The notes under the pieces were generated by a model that saw only the letters and a list, made by a program, of their open reading frames with translations, did no database searches and was not told the origin of the DNA. Of a stretch of 64,000 bases of DNA, positions 44,521 to 52,452 are shown piece after piece. The first letter of the stretch is position 1. Each line of letters starts with the position of its first letter. Source of the stretch: VBCG01 sp044226535 (GTDB lineage: Bacteria > Pseudomonadota > Gammaproteobacteria > Burkholderiales > Casimicrobiaceae); NCBI GenBank assembly GCA_044226535.1, contig JBGAGT010000008.1, forward strand, positions 1 through 64,000. Direction: 5' to 3'. Both the position numbers and the translations under genes were made by a program.

Positions 44521-44553
44521 TTGGAATTCTCTTGGCATTCCATGGGTATACCC
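44521..44553. promoter_or_regulatory. Second set of three tandem 11-bp repeats (GntR operator candidate)
   Basis: TTGGAATTCTC (44521-44531), TTGGCATTCCA (44532-44542) and TGGGTATACCC (44543-44553) follow each other at an exact 11-base period, and the last contains the palindrome GGGTATACCC. The set lies 17 bases before the binding-protein ATG and 31 bases before the divergent regulator start, so it could control both genes. It mirrors the set at 40469-40501. Confidence 0.7.
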
Positions 44554-44570
44554 TAGCAGAGGAGACTTGA

Positions 44571-45560
44571 ATGAACGTCAGCAGCATTCTCCGTCGTATC
44601 GCCAGCGTCCTGGCAGTGTCAGCGATCGCCTCGACCTCGGTGCAGGCGGCGGACCGCCTCGTGGTGCGCATGGACCTTTCGCCCTGGGGCGTCCAGGCCG
44701 CCATGCAGCTCGCCAAGGAGAAGAAGTGGTTTGACGAGGCCGGGCTCGACGTCGAGATCCAGGACGGCACCGGTACGATCTCGACCCTCCAGCTGGTTGG
44801 ATCGGGGCGTGTCGATGTCGGCCAGGTGCAGCTTGGGCCGATGGCGATCGCCAAGGAAAGCTTTCCCGATCTCATCTCCTTTGCCGGATTCGTGCGCAAG
44901 GGCGATCTCGCTGCCATGGTCGACAAGAAGCTCGGCGTGTCGGACGCGAAGGGCCTCATCGGGAAGAAGCTGTTCTGCTTCACCACGAGCCCATGGGCCC
45001 CGTTCATCAAGCCCTTCCTGGAGGCGAACGGCATCACGCCCGACCAGGTCAACGTGGTCATGGTCGCGCCTACGGCCGTGGTCGCGACCTACCTGACCGG
45101 TGAGGGCGACGGGTTCCTTTCGGTCATGCCCGACAGCGAACCGCGCGTTCGCGGCACGCGCCCGGTGTCCTCGGTGCTCCTGGCCGACAGCGGGATCACG
45201 TTCCCCAGCTATGGCCTGGTCGCCACGGCCGGCACGCTCGAGAAGCAGGGCGCGGCGTTGAAGAAGCTCGCGCAGATCCAGGTTCGCGCTTGGGACTACA
45301 TCTATTCCGGTCACATCGACGAGGCCGTCGCCGCCATCATCGCGCAGCGGCCCAACGTCAAGCTCGATCCCGTCGTGCTGCGGAACCAGATCGAGGTGTA
45401 TCGGCCGTTCTTCCCAAGCCCGACTACGCCTTCGCTGCCCACGGGGGTGCAGGCCGAGGCCGACTGGGCCGCGGCGATCAAGACGCTCGAGCGCCTGAAT
45501 CTCATCAAGCCGGGCCACAAGCCCTCCGACTACTTCACGAACGCCCTGGTGACCAAGTAA
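44571..45560 (+). CDS. NMT1/SsuA-type ABC transporter substrate-binding protein
   Basis: 329 residues. A signal peptide (RRIASVLAVSAIASTSVQAA) precedes a two-lobe binding fold: LVVRMDLSPWGVQAAMQLAKEKKWFDEAGLDVEIQDGTGT and LVGSGRVDVGQVQLGPMAIAKE are the typical first-lobe strands, as in THI5/NMT1, taurine and nitrate binding proteins. AGAGGAGAC gives a good ribosome site. It delivers an unidentified small organic solute to the ATPase and permease that follow. The gene starts directly behind the tandem repeat operator. Confidence 0.9.
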   Translation: MNVSSILRRIASVLAVSAIASTSVQAADRLVVRMDLSPWGVQAAMQLAKEKKWFDEAGLDVEIQDGTGTISTLQLVGSGRVDVGQVQLGPMAIAKESFPDLISFAGFVRKGDLAAMVDKKLGVSDAKGLIGKKLFCFTTSPWAPFIKPFLEANGITPDQVNVVMVAPTAVVATYLTGEGDGFLSVMPDSEPRVRGTRPVSSVLLADSGITFPSYGLVATAGTLEKQGAALKKLAQIQVRAWDYIYSGHIDEAVAAIIAQRPNVKLDPVVLRNQIEVYRPFFPSPTTPSLPTGVQAEADWAAAIKTLERLNLIKPGHKPSDYFTNALVTK

Positions 45561-45577
45561 GCCCCGAGGCCCGTCGA

Positions 45578-46354
45578 ATGTCGAGCTACCTCGCCCTGGA
45601 GCGACTGAACAAGGTCTACGAGTCGGCACGGGAGCCGGTGTACGCGCTCAAGGACATCGAGCTCCACATCGACGAAGGCGCGTTCGTCAGCGTCCTCGGT
45701 CCCAGCGGATGCGGGAAGAGCACCCTGCTGAAGTGCATCGCGGGCCTCGAGCCGGTCAGTAGCGGCATCCTTTCCCTGAAGGGCGTGCCCGTCTCGGGCC
45801 CGCCGGCCGACATGGGCGTGGTCTTCCAGCGGGACCTGCTGCTCGACTGGCGCAACATCCTCGACAACGTGCTGGTGGCGGCCGAACTCCGGGGCCTCGC
45901 GCGGTCGGATTTCCGCGATCGCGCGTTGTCGCTCCTCGAATCGTTCGGCCTGGCCGATTTCCGCGAGCGCTATCCCTGGGAGCTTTCCGGAGGCATGCGC
46001 CAACGCGCGGCGATCTGCCGTGCCATGCTGACCGAACCGAGGTTGTTGCTGATGGACGAGCCATTCGGGGCACTCGACGCGATGACCCGCGACGAGCTCA
46101 ACTTCGAGTTGCAGCGGGTCTGGATGGAAACCGGGAAAACCGTGGTCTTCATCACCCACTCGATTGCCGAGGCGGTGTACCTCGGCGACCGGGTCGTGGT
46201 GATGTCGCGAAACCCCGGCCGGATCGCCGAAGACATGTCCATCGAGCTCGAGCGGCCACGAGGCCTCGCGGTGCGCGAAACGCCGCACTTTGGCGACTAC
46301 GTCGCGCATATTCGAGGCATCTTCAACACCCTCGGCGTCCTGAAGGGAAAGTGA
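45578..46354 (+). CDS. NMT1-type ABC transporter ATP-binding protein
   Basis: 258 residues from ATG 45578; the in-frame extension upstream overlaps the binding-protein gene and is rejected. Walker A SVLGPSGCGKSTLLK near residue 40, Q-loop VVFQRDLLLDW, signature WELSGGMRQRAAICRAML, Walker B RLLLMDEPFGALDAMTRDEL and the H-loop VVFITHSIAEAVYLGDRVVVM are all intact, in the order of the SsuB/TauB group. It powers import together with the permease one base downstream. Confidence 0.94.
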   Translation: MSSYLALERLNKVYESAREPVYALKDIELHIDEGAFVSVLGPSGCGKSTLLKCIAGLEPVSSGILSLKGVPVSGPPADMGVVFQRDLLLDWRNILDNVLVAAELRGLARSDFRDRALSLLESFGLADFRERYPWELSGGMRQRAAICRAMLTEPRLLLMDEPFGALDAMTRDELNFELQRVWMETGKTVVFITHSIAEAVYLGDRVVVMSRNPGRIAEDMSIELERPRGLAVRETPHFGDYVAHIRGIFNTLGVLKGK

Positions 46355-46355
46355 C

Positions 46356-47201
46356 ATGAAGCGCGGCCTCTGGGCGCGGTCGGAACGCAGTCGCGATATG
46401 CTGCTGCTGGTCGCGTCGCTCGTGGTGATCTGGGAAGTCGCCGTTCGCCTGCTCGCGGTGCGCGATTTCATCCTGCCGCTACCGTCGAAGATCGTCCTCG
46501 AATTCCTGCATTCGCCGCGCTACTTCCTGAAAGAAGCGGCTTTCACGCTCCTGACTACCATGGTCGGCTTCCTGATCGCGCTCGTGCTGGGCGTGGCCTC
46601 GGCCGTCGGCATCGTCTACTCGCGCTTCCTCGACCGCACCTTGTACACGCTGCTGGTCGCCTTCAACGCGGTGCCGAAGGTCGCGCTCGCGCCCCTGTTC
46701 GTGATCTGGTTGGGCACCGAAGCGGCACCGAAGATCGCCATCGCGACGCTGATCGCCATCTTCCCGATCCTGATCGACACGGTCCATGGGCTCAAGTCGA
46801 TCGACCCCGAGATGATCAGCATGGCGCGCTCGAACCGCGCCTCGGCATTGCGCATCCTGATGAAGATCCGTCTCCCCAACGCCTTGCCGGGAATTTTCGC
46901 GGGCATGAAGGTCGGCATCTCCCTGGCGCTCGTCGGTGCCATTGTCGGCGAGTTCGTCGCCGGCGATACCGGGCTCGGCCACGCCATCCTCGTGGCACAG
47001 GGCAACTTCGACACCACTCGGGTGTTCGTCGCGCTGATCCTGCTCGCGGTGCTAGGCACCCTGCTGTTCAACTGCGTCGAGTGGCTGGAGCGTCGATCGC
47101 TTCCCTGGCATTCGTCGCAACGCGGCAAGCACGCCTCGGCGGAAGTGCTCAAGCTTCCCCGCGCGGCGACTACGGTAGCCCTCGGGCGTTCCCGCGGCTG
47201 A
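46356..47201 (+). CDS. NMT1-type ABC transporter permease
   Basis: 281 residues with about six membrane segments. The conserved permease loop is present: FVIWLGTEAAPKIAIATLIAIFPILIDTVHGLKSIDPE followed by ASALRILMKIRLPNALPGIFAGMKVGISLALVGAIVGEF and GLGHAILVAQ, as in SsuC/TauC/BinPDT proteins. It starts one base after the ATPase stop. The gene ends in the left flank of the guaC terminator, so transcription from both sides meets here. Confidence 0.92.
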   Translation: MKRGLWARSERSRDMLLLVASLVVIWEVAVRLLAVRDFILPLPSKIVLEFLHSPRYFLKEAAFTLLTTMVGFLIALVLGVASAVGIVYSRFLDRTLYTLLVAFNAVPKVALAPLFVIWLGTEAAPKIAIATLIAIFPILIDTVHGLKSIDPEMISMARSNRASALRILMKIRLPNALPGIFAGMKVGISLALVGAIVGEFVAGDTGLGHAILVAQGNFDTTRVFVALILLAVLGTLLFNCVEWLERRSLPWHSSQRGKHASAEVLKLPRAATTVALGRSRG

Positions 47202-47231
47202 AAACGGCCTCGTCGCGGTGCGACGAGGCCG
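47201..47231 (-). terminator. Rho-independent terminator of guaC
   Basis: On the minus strand a perfect 12-bp stem (CGGCCTCGTCGC, loop ACC, GCGACGAGGCCG) is followed directly by TTTT. It begins four bases after the guaC stop. The + strand lacks a U-tract, so it works mainly for guaC. Confidence 0.85.
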
Positions 47232-47234
47232 CCT

Positions 47235-48287
47235 TCACGACTTTCCGAACACCTCGTTCAGCTGCTGCGTGACGCGCACGAAGCTCGTGCGCTTGGAGAA
47301 CTCGCGCAGGCGCCGCGCGCCGACGTAGGTGCAGGCCGAGCGCACGCCGCCGAGGATCTCCTGCACCGTGCCCTCGACGGGGCCGCGGTCCGGCAGCCAC
47401 ACGTCCTTGCCTTCGGCGGCACGGTACTTGGCGACGCCGCCGTCGTGCTTGTCCATCGCCGCCTTGCTGCTCATGCCGTAGAAGCGGCGCATGGGCTTGC
47501 CGTCGCGCAGGACGCGCTCGCCGCCCGATTCGTCGTGGCCCGCCAGCATGCCGCCCAGCATCACGAAGTCGGCGCCGCCGCCGAAGGCCTTGGCGACGTC
47601 GCCCGGCGTGGTGCAGCCGCCGTCGGCGCAGATGTGGCCCTCGAGGCCATGCGCGGCGTCGGCGCACTCGATGATCGCGGAGAGCTGCGGGTAGCCCACG
47701 CCGGTCATCTTGCGCGTCGTGCATACCGAGCCGGGCCCGATGCCGACCTTGACGATGTCGGCGCCCGACAGGATCAGCTCCTCGGTCATCTCGCCGGTGA
47801 CGACGTTGCCCGCCATGATCACGAGGTGCGGGTAGCGCTCGCGGATCCTCGCCACGAACTTGGCGAAGCCCTCGGTGTAGCCGTTGGCGACGTCGATGCA
47901 GACGTAGCGGATGGCGCTGTCCGGCCCCGTGCCCGCCTCCTTCATCACCGCCTCCAGCTTGGCTTCGTCGGTGCGCGCGATGCCGATGGAGAAGAACGCC
48001 GCGCTCTTCTCCTGCAGCGCGCGGAAGAACTCGACGTATTCGGGCGCCTCGTAGTACTTGTGCAGCGCCGTGGTCATGCGGTGCGCGGCGAGCGCGCGCG
48101 CCATCTCGAACGTCCCCGTCGCGTCCATGTTCGAGGCGACGATGGGAATGCCCGCGTACGCGGTGCCGGTGTGCCGGAAGCGGAACTCGCGCGAGATGTC
48201 GACGTCCGAGCGTGTCGTCAGCGTCGAGCGCTTGGGACGGATCAGGACATCCTTGAAGTCGAGCTTGACGTCGGATTCGATGCGCAT
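47235..48287 (-). CDS. guaC: GMP reductase
   Basis: 350 residues. Reduces GMP to IMP with NADPH in purine salvage. TIM-barrel IMPDH/GMPR family: LDFKDVLIRPKRSTLTTRSDVD at the N-terminus, PIVASNMDATGTFEMA, MAGNVVTGEMTEEL, and the catalytic loop GPGSVCTTRKMTGVGYPQL with the Cys nucleophile, then ICADGGCTTPGDVAKAFGGGADFVMLGG. There are no CBS domains, which separates it from IMP dehydrogenase. It ends at a clear terminator. Confidence 0.95.
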   Translation of the reverse strand: MRIESDVKLDFKDVLIRPKRSTLTTRSDVDISREFRFRHTGTAYAGIPIVASNMDATGTFEMARALAAHRMTTALHKYYEAPEYVEFFRALQEKSAAFFSIGIARTDEAKLEAVMKEAGTGPDSAIRYVCIDVANGYTEGFAKFVARIRERYPHLVIMAGNVVTGEMTEELILSGADIVKVGIGPGSVCTTRKMTGVGYPQLSAIIECADAAHGLEGHICADGGCTTPGDVAKAFGGGADFVMLGGMLAGHDESGGERVLRDGKPMRRFYGMSSKAAMDKHDGGVAKYRAAEGKDVWLPDRGPVEGTVQEILGGVRSACTYVGARRLREFSKRTSFVRVTQQLNEVFGKS

Positions 48288-48372
48288 GGCGTCATGCTAG
48301 CAAACCCGGGCGGCGCCGCCGTGTGCGGCGCTGCGCACGATGCCCGCCGCCCGGCGCGTCGGCATGCGCGGC

Positions 48373-49410
48373 CTACCAGCTGCCCGAGGCGCCTCCGCCC
48401 CCCGAGCTGCCGCCGCCACCCGAGAACCCGCCGCCGCCCGACGAACTTCCGCCCGACGAGCTCCCACCGGAGGTGATCACCCAGCCGCCGACGTCGGCCT
48501 TGCCGTTCTTCTTGAGGTCGGCGGCGGCCTTTGCATACCAGGGCTGCGCACGCGCCCAGAGCTTGGCGACGGGGAAGCCGACGAGGTAGGTGCCGACGAT
48601 CCACAGCGCGCCGCGCTCGCCGACCACCACCATGGGGAACATCGCCCAGAACGGGATGAGGAAGAAGTACAGGAACCAGCCGATGCCCGGCGTGAGCACG
48701 CCGACCACGGTGAAGATGCCGATGATCGAGAAGATGAACAGCCCCAGCAGGATGCGCATGGTCCACGACATCTCCTGCGGCGGGCCGCCGTTGATGCTGA
48801 TCATGTGCGGCGCCGCGCCCTTCCGTTCCTCGACGGTCTTCGGCAGGTAGGCCTCGCCGCGCCCCTCGAGCTGGCCGATGATCGCGTCCACGCCCTGCTT
48901 CACGCCGGCGTCGAAATCGTTTGCCTTGAACGCCGGCGTCATCACGTCGCGGATGATGCGCGAGGCGAGCACGTCGGGCAGCGTCCCCTCGAGGCCGTAG
49001 CCGACCTCGATGCGCATCCTCCGCTCCGCGGGCGCGACCAGCACCAGGATGCCGTTGTCCCGGCCTTTCTGGCCGAGCTTCCAGGCGCCGAACACGTCCT
49101 GCGCGTACTGCTCGATGCTCTCGCCGTCGAGCGTTCGCACGGTGAGCACCACCACCTGGTCCCCGGTGGCGTCCTCGTGGGCCCTGGACGCGGCCTCGAT
49201 CGCCGCGCGCGCCTGCGCCGACAGGATCTCGGCGTTGTCGACCACGCGGCCGGTGAGGTACGGCACGTCAGCCGCGCGCGCCGGCCCGGCGAGGCAGGCG
49301 AAAACGGCCAGGAAGGCCGAGGCGGCGGCGAAGGCGAGGATCGCGAGGGCGCGCAGGTGCAACGGGCGTGGCGATGGCGCGCGGCGGCCGCGTTGCACGA
49401 GCGAGGTCAT
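48373..49410 (-). CDS. TPM-domain membrane protein with Gly/Ser-rich tail (YgcG type)
   Basis: 345 residues from ATG 49410, overlapping the upstream stop as ATGA. A signal peptide (ALAILAFAAASAFLAVFACLAGPARA) leads to a TPM domain (VPYLTGRVVDNAEILSAQARAAIEAAS, GDQVVVLTVRTLDGESIEQYAQDVFGAWKLGQKGRDNG), two membrane segments at about 220-270, and a C-terminal Gly/Ser-rich region ending GGGGASGSW. TPM proteins are linked to membrane protein turnover in other systems; here the role is unknown. It forms a pair with the next TPM gene upstream. Confidence 0.88.
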   Translation of the reverse strand: MTSLVQRGRRAPSPRPLHLRALAILAFAAASAFLAVFACLAGPARAADVPYLTGRVVDNAEILSAQARAAIEAASRAHEDATGDQVVVLTVRTLDGESIEQYAQDVFGAWKLGQKGRDNGILVLVAPAERRMRIEVGYGLEGTLPDVLASRIIRDVMTPAFKANDFDAGVKQGVDAIIGQLEGRGEAYLPKTVEERKGAAPHMISINGGPPQEMSWTMRILLGLFIFSIIGIFTVVGVLTPGIGWFLYFFLIPFWAMFPMVVVGERGALWIVGTYLVGFPVAKLWARAQPWYAKAAADLKKNGKADVGGWVITSGGSSSGGSSSGGGGFSGGGGSSGGGGASGSW

Positions 49411-50081
49411 GGCTCGCCGTCGAGCTCGATGGGCGTGTCGTCGAGCAGGTCCGCGGCGTCGCCGGCGAAGCCGCGTGAGGTGAGCAGCGACTGCAGCGCA
49501 CCGAGCGCCGCCTCGAAGGCCGCCGCCCAGTCGCCACGCGCCATCGCCGGCGTGGCGGCGTCGACCACGGCCTGCCACTCGGCGTCGGCGATCCTGCCGT
49601 GGTAGCCGGTGTCGCCCAGCACGGCGAACACGTGCTCGAACGCCCCGGCGACCAGCATCACGGCGTTTCGCGAAGGCGTGGCGAAGAGCTCGCGCTCGAG
49701 GAACAGCACGCGCGCGCGCTGGTTGAGCGCGGCATGCGCCCGCGAGTGCTGCAGGAAGAGGCGCTCGAAGCCGGCGGAGAAGCTCGCCAGGAACAGGAAG
49801 CCGAAGCCGCCCGCCATGACCCCCAGCACCGCGAGCAGCACGGTGTCGTGCTGCAGCCAGTCCGGGTAGAGCGAATCGGCCAGCACCACCGCGACGGCCG
49901 CCAGGACGGTGCCGAAGGCGAAGGCGCGCCAGCGCAGGCCGTGGTAGAGCGCGCTGCGGCCGACCAGCGCTACGACGATGTCGACGCCGGTGGAGGCCTC
50001 GACGGCGCGGATGCGCGCCGAGATGCGACGAGACTCCTCGCGCCCGAGCGCGGGGGCGCGGCTGCGATCACGCGCGAACAC
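49407..50081 (-). CDS. Second TPM-domain membrane protein
   Basis: 224 residues from GTG 50081, with GGGGAGGGG six bases upstream. Starts directly in a short cytoplasmic part (ISARIRAVEASTGVDIVVALVG), followed by two membrane segments (about 55-105) and a TPM-type C-terminal half (LFLERELFATPSRNAVMLVAGAFEHVFAVLGD, ADAEWQAVVDAATPAMARGDWAAAFEAALGAL). No signal peptide. In many bacteria a lemA gene and two TPM genes stand together; lemA is absent here. Its stop overlaps the next TPM start (ATGA). Confidence 0.85.
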   Translation of the reverse strand: MFARDRSRAPALGREESRRISARIRAVEASTGVDIVVALVGRSALYHGLRWRAFAFGTVLAAVAVVLADSLYPDWLQHDTVLLAVLGVMAGGFGFLFLASFSAGFERLFLQHSRAHAALNQRARVLFLERELFATPSRNAVMLVAGAFEHVFAVLGDTGYHGRIADAEWQAVVDAATPAMARGDWAAAFEAALGALQSLLTSRGFAGDAADLLDDTPIELDGEP

Positions 50082-50114
50082 GCCGGTCCCCTCCCCAGGG
50101 CCTCGACGCCCGTG

Positions 50115-50849
50115 TCAGTGATGGAGGATGCGCGCGAGGAAGTCCTGCGCGCGCGCGCTGCGCGGCTTGCCGAAGAACTCGTCCTTGGTGGCGTCCTCGA
50201 CGATGGCGCCCTTGTCCATGAAGATCACGCGGTGCGCGACGTTCTTGGCGAAGCCCATCTCGTGCGTGACCACCATCATGGTCATGCCGCCCTTGGCGAG
50301 CTGCACCATCACGTCGAGCACCTCGCCGATCATCTCGGGGTCGAGCGCCGACGTGGGCTCGTCGAACAGCATGCAGATCGGATCCATCGACAGCGCGCGC
50401 GCGATGGCCACGCGCTGCTGCTGGCCCCCCGAGAGCTGGCCGGGGAACTTGTCCTTGTGTGCCAGCAGGCCCACGCGGTCGAGGTACTTGAGGCCCCGCT
50501 CGGTGGCCTCGGCGGCAGGCCGGTTCAGCACCTTGACCTGCGCCAGCGAGAGGTTCTCGCGCACGGTGAGGTGCGGAAAGAGCTCGAAGTGCTGGAACAC
50601 CATGCCCACGCGCGCGCGGAGCTTTGGAAGGTCGGTCTTGGGATCGTTGACCTTGATGCCGTCGACGGTGATGTCCCCCTTCTGGAAGGGCTCGAGCGCG
50701 TTCACGGTCTTGATGAGCGTCGACTTGCCCGAGCCCGAGGGCCCGCACACCACCACCACCTCGCCCTTGTCGACGCCGGTGGTGCAGTCGGTGAGCACCT
50801 GGAACTCGCCGTACCACTTGGATACGTCGTTGATCTCGATCATCGGCAT
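50115..50849 (-). CDS. gltL: Glutamate/aspartate ABC transporter ATP-binding protein
   Basis: 244 residues. Walker A VVVCGPSGSGKSTLIKT, Q-loop VGMVFQHFELFPHLTVRENL, signature PGQLSGGQQQRVAIARAL, Walker B ICMLFDEPTSALDPEMIGEV and VVTHEMGFAKNVAHRVIFMDKG are all intact, typical of GltL/GlnQ. It energises import through GltJ-GltK with the binding protein GltI. Last gene of the glt group, about 50 bases behind gltK. Confidence 0.93.
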   Translation of the reverse strand: MPMIEINDVSKWYGEFQVLTDCTTGVDKGEVVVVCGPSGSGKSTLIKTVNALEPFQKGDITVDGIKVNDPKTDLPKLRARVGMVFQHFELFPHLTVRENLSLAQVKVLNRPAAEATERGLKYLDRVGLLAHKDKFPGQLSGGQQQRVAIARALSMDPICMLFDEPTSALDPEMIGEVLDVMVQLAKGGMTMMVVTHEMGFAKNVAHRVIFMDKGAIVEDATKDEFFGKPRSARAQDFLARILHH

Positions 50850-50900
50850 GTCAGCGTGCTCCGTTGCGTTTCGTTCGATCCGGCATGGGGTCGGCGCCCG

Positions 50901-51590
50901 TCACCGCACGATGGCGATGCGCCGCTGCAGCCGCTTCACCAGGTACGACAAACCGAAGCTGACCACGAAATAGACCAGCGCCGCGAATATGTACATCTCG
51001 ACCAGGCGGCCGTCGCGCTGCGCGATCTTGCTGGCGGCGCCCAGGAAATCGGTGATCGACAGAACGTACACCAGCGACGTGTCCTGGAACAGGATGATGG
51101 TCTGCGTGAGCAGGATTGGCAGCATGTTGCGGAAGGCCTGCGGCAGCACGATGTTGGCCATCGACTGCCAGTAGTTGAGCCCGAGTGCATAGCCGGCCCA
51201 CACCTGGCCGCGCGGGATCGACTGGATCCCCGCGCGCATGATCTCCGAATAGTAGGCGGCCTCGAACATGATGAAGGTCACCACCGACGAGAGGAACGCG
51301 CCGACGCGGATCGGGCGGTCGGCACCGGTGATCCAGGCGGCGATGTAAGGCACCAGGAAGTAGAACCAGAAGATCACCAGCAGCAGCGGGATCGAGCGCA
51401 TCAGGTTGACGTAGGCCGTTGCCGGCACCGACAGCCATTTGTGCGAGGACAGGCGCATCATCGCCAGCAGCGTGCCGAAGACGATGCCGCCCAGCGCCGC
51501 CAGCGCGGTGAGCTTGAGCGTGAACGCCATGCCCTCCAGGAACAGGTAGGGCAGCGAGCGCTCGATGATGCCGAAGTCGAATGCGCCCAT
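50901..51590 (-). CDS. gltK: Glutamate/aspartate ABC transporter permease
   Basis: 229 residues from ATG 51590, one base after the gltJ stop. Opens MGAFDFGIIERSLPYLFLEGMAFTLKLTALA, then the HisM-type loop EAAYYSEIMRAGIQSIPRGQVWAGYALGLNYWQSMANIVLPQAFRNMLPILLTQTI. About five membrane helices. It pairs with gltJ to form the channel for acidic amino acids. Confidence 0.92.
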   Translation of the reverse strand: MGAFDFGIIERSLPYLFLEGMAFTLKLTALAALGGIVFGTLLAMMRLSSHKWLSVPATAYVNLMRSIPLLLVIFWFYFLVPYIAAWITGADRPIRVGAFLSSVVTFIMFEAAYYSEIMRAGIQSIPRGQVWAGYALGLNYWQSMANIVLPQAFRNMLPILLTQTIILFQDTSLVYVLSITDFLGAASKIAQRDGRLVEMYIFAALVYFVVSFGLSYLVKRLQRRIAIVR

Positions 51591-51591
51591 G

Positions 51592-52347
51592 TCAGTGGCC
51601 TCCGCCGGTGGCGGCCGGGCCGATGAAGCCCGGCACCGACACCCTGCGCTCGACACTGCGCATCACGGTCACCACGATGAGGTTCACCACGATGTAGATG
51701 ATGGTGGCGGCGGTGAACGCCTCGAACACCTGGAACGTGAACTCCTGCATCGAGCGCGCCGCCGCGGTGAGCTCGATCAGGCCGATGGTCAGCGCCACCG
51801 AGGTGTTCTTGATCAGGTTCATCGTCTCCGAGGTCAGCGGCGGCAGGATGATGCGGTAGGCCATCGGCAGCAGCACGTAGCGGTAGGTCTGCGGCAGCGT
51901 GAGGCCGAGCGCCGTGCCGGCCATCCCCTGCCCGCGCGGCAGCGACTGGATGCCCGCGCGCACCTGCTCGGAGACGCGCGCCGAGGTGAAGAGGCCGAGC
52001 CCGAGCACCGCGGGGACGAACGACGCCCACGGCGGGTGCATCGCCTTGATCGAATCGCCGAGGCCCTTGGGCACGAGCTCGGGCATGACGAAGAACCACA
52101 GGAACAGCTGCACCAGCAGCGGAACGTTGCGGAAGATCTCGACGTAGGCATTGCCGAGGCGCACGGCCCACTTGCTGGGCGTGGTGCGGACCACGCCGAC
52201 CACCGAACCCACCAGCAGCGCGATGATCGCCGCGCAGAGCGCCGTCGCGAGCGTCCAGCCCAGGCCGTTGAACAGCAGCGTCAGCCACGTGTCCTTGCCG
52301 TTCTCCGAGGTCTCGAAGAAGATGTGCCAGTTCCAGTGGTAGTTCAT
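51592..52347 (-). CDS. gltJ: Glutamate/aspartate ABC transporter permease
   Basis: 251 residues. MNYHWNWHIFFETSENGKDTWL is the typical GltJ start; WTLATALCAAIIALLVGSVVGVVRT and the loop EQVRAGIQSLPRGQGMAGTALGLTLPQTYRYVLLPMAYRIILPPLTSE are conserved permease features. About five membrane helices. An attenuator-like hairpin separates it from gltI upstream, which would lower permease production relative to the binding protein. Confidence 0.92.
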   Translation of the reverse strand: MNYHWNWHIFFETSENGKDTWLTLLFNGLGWTLATALCAAIIALLVGSVVGVVRTTPSKWAVRLGNAYVEIFRNVPLLVQLFLWFFVMPELVPKGLGDSIKAMHPPWASFVPAVLGLGLFTSARVSEQVRAGIQSLPRGQGMAGTALGLTLPQTYRYVLLPMAYRIILPPLTSETMNLIKNTSVALTIGLIELTAAARSMQEFTFQVFEAFTAATIIYIVVNLIVVTVMRSVERRVSVPGFIGPAATGGGH

Positions 52348-52378
52348 CGCACCGCCGTCAGCTCGGGTTCGGGGCCGG

Positions 52379-52409
52379 CAACAAAACGGGGAGCCCCAGG
52401 GCTCCCCGT
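52379..52409 (-). terminator. Attenuator-type hairpin between gltI and gltJ
   Basis: On the minus strand ACGGGGAGCC and GGCTCCCCGT (within 52386-52409) form a 10-bp stem followed by TTTTGTT. It lies 43 bases after the gltI stop and 38 before the gltJ start. A leaky terminator here would give excess binding protein over permease. Confidence 0.75.
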
Positions 52410-52452
52410 CGTGCTGCTATTTGTGACGCCATCGAGGGCGTTCCCGGCGTGA

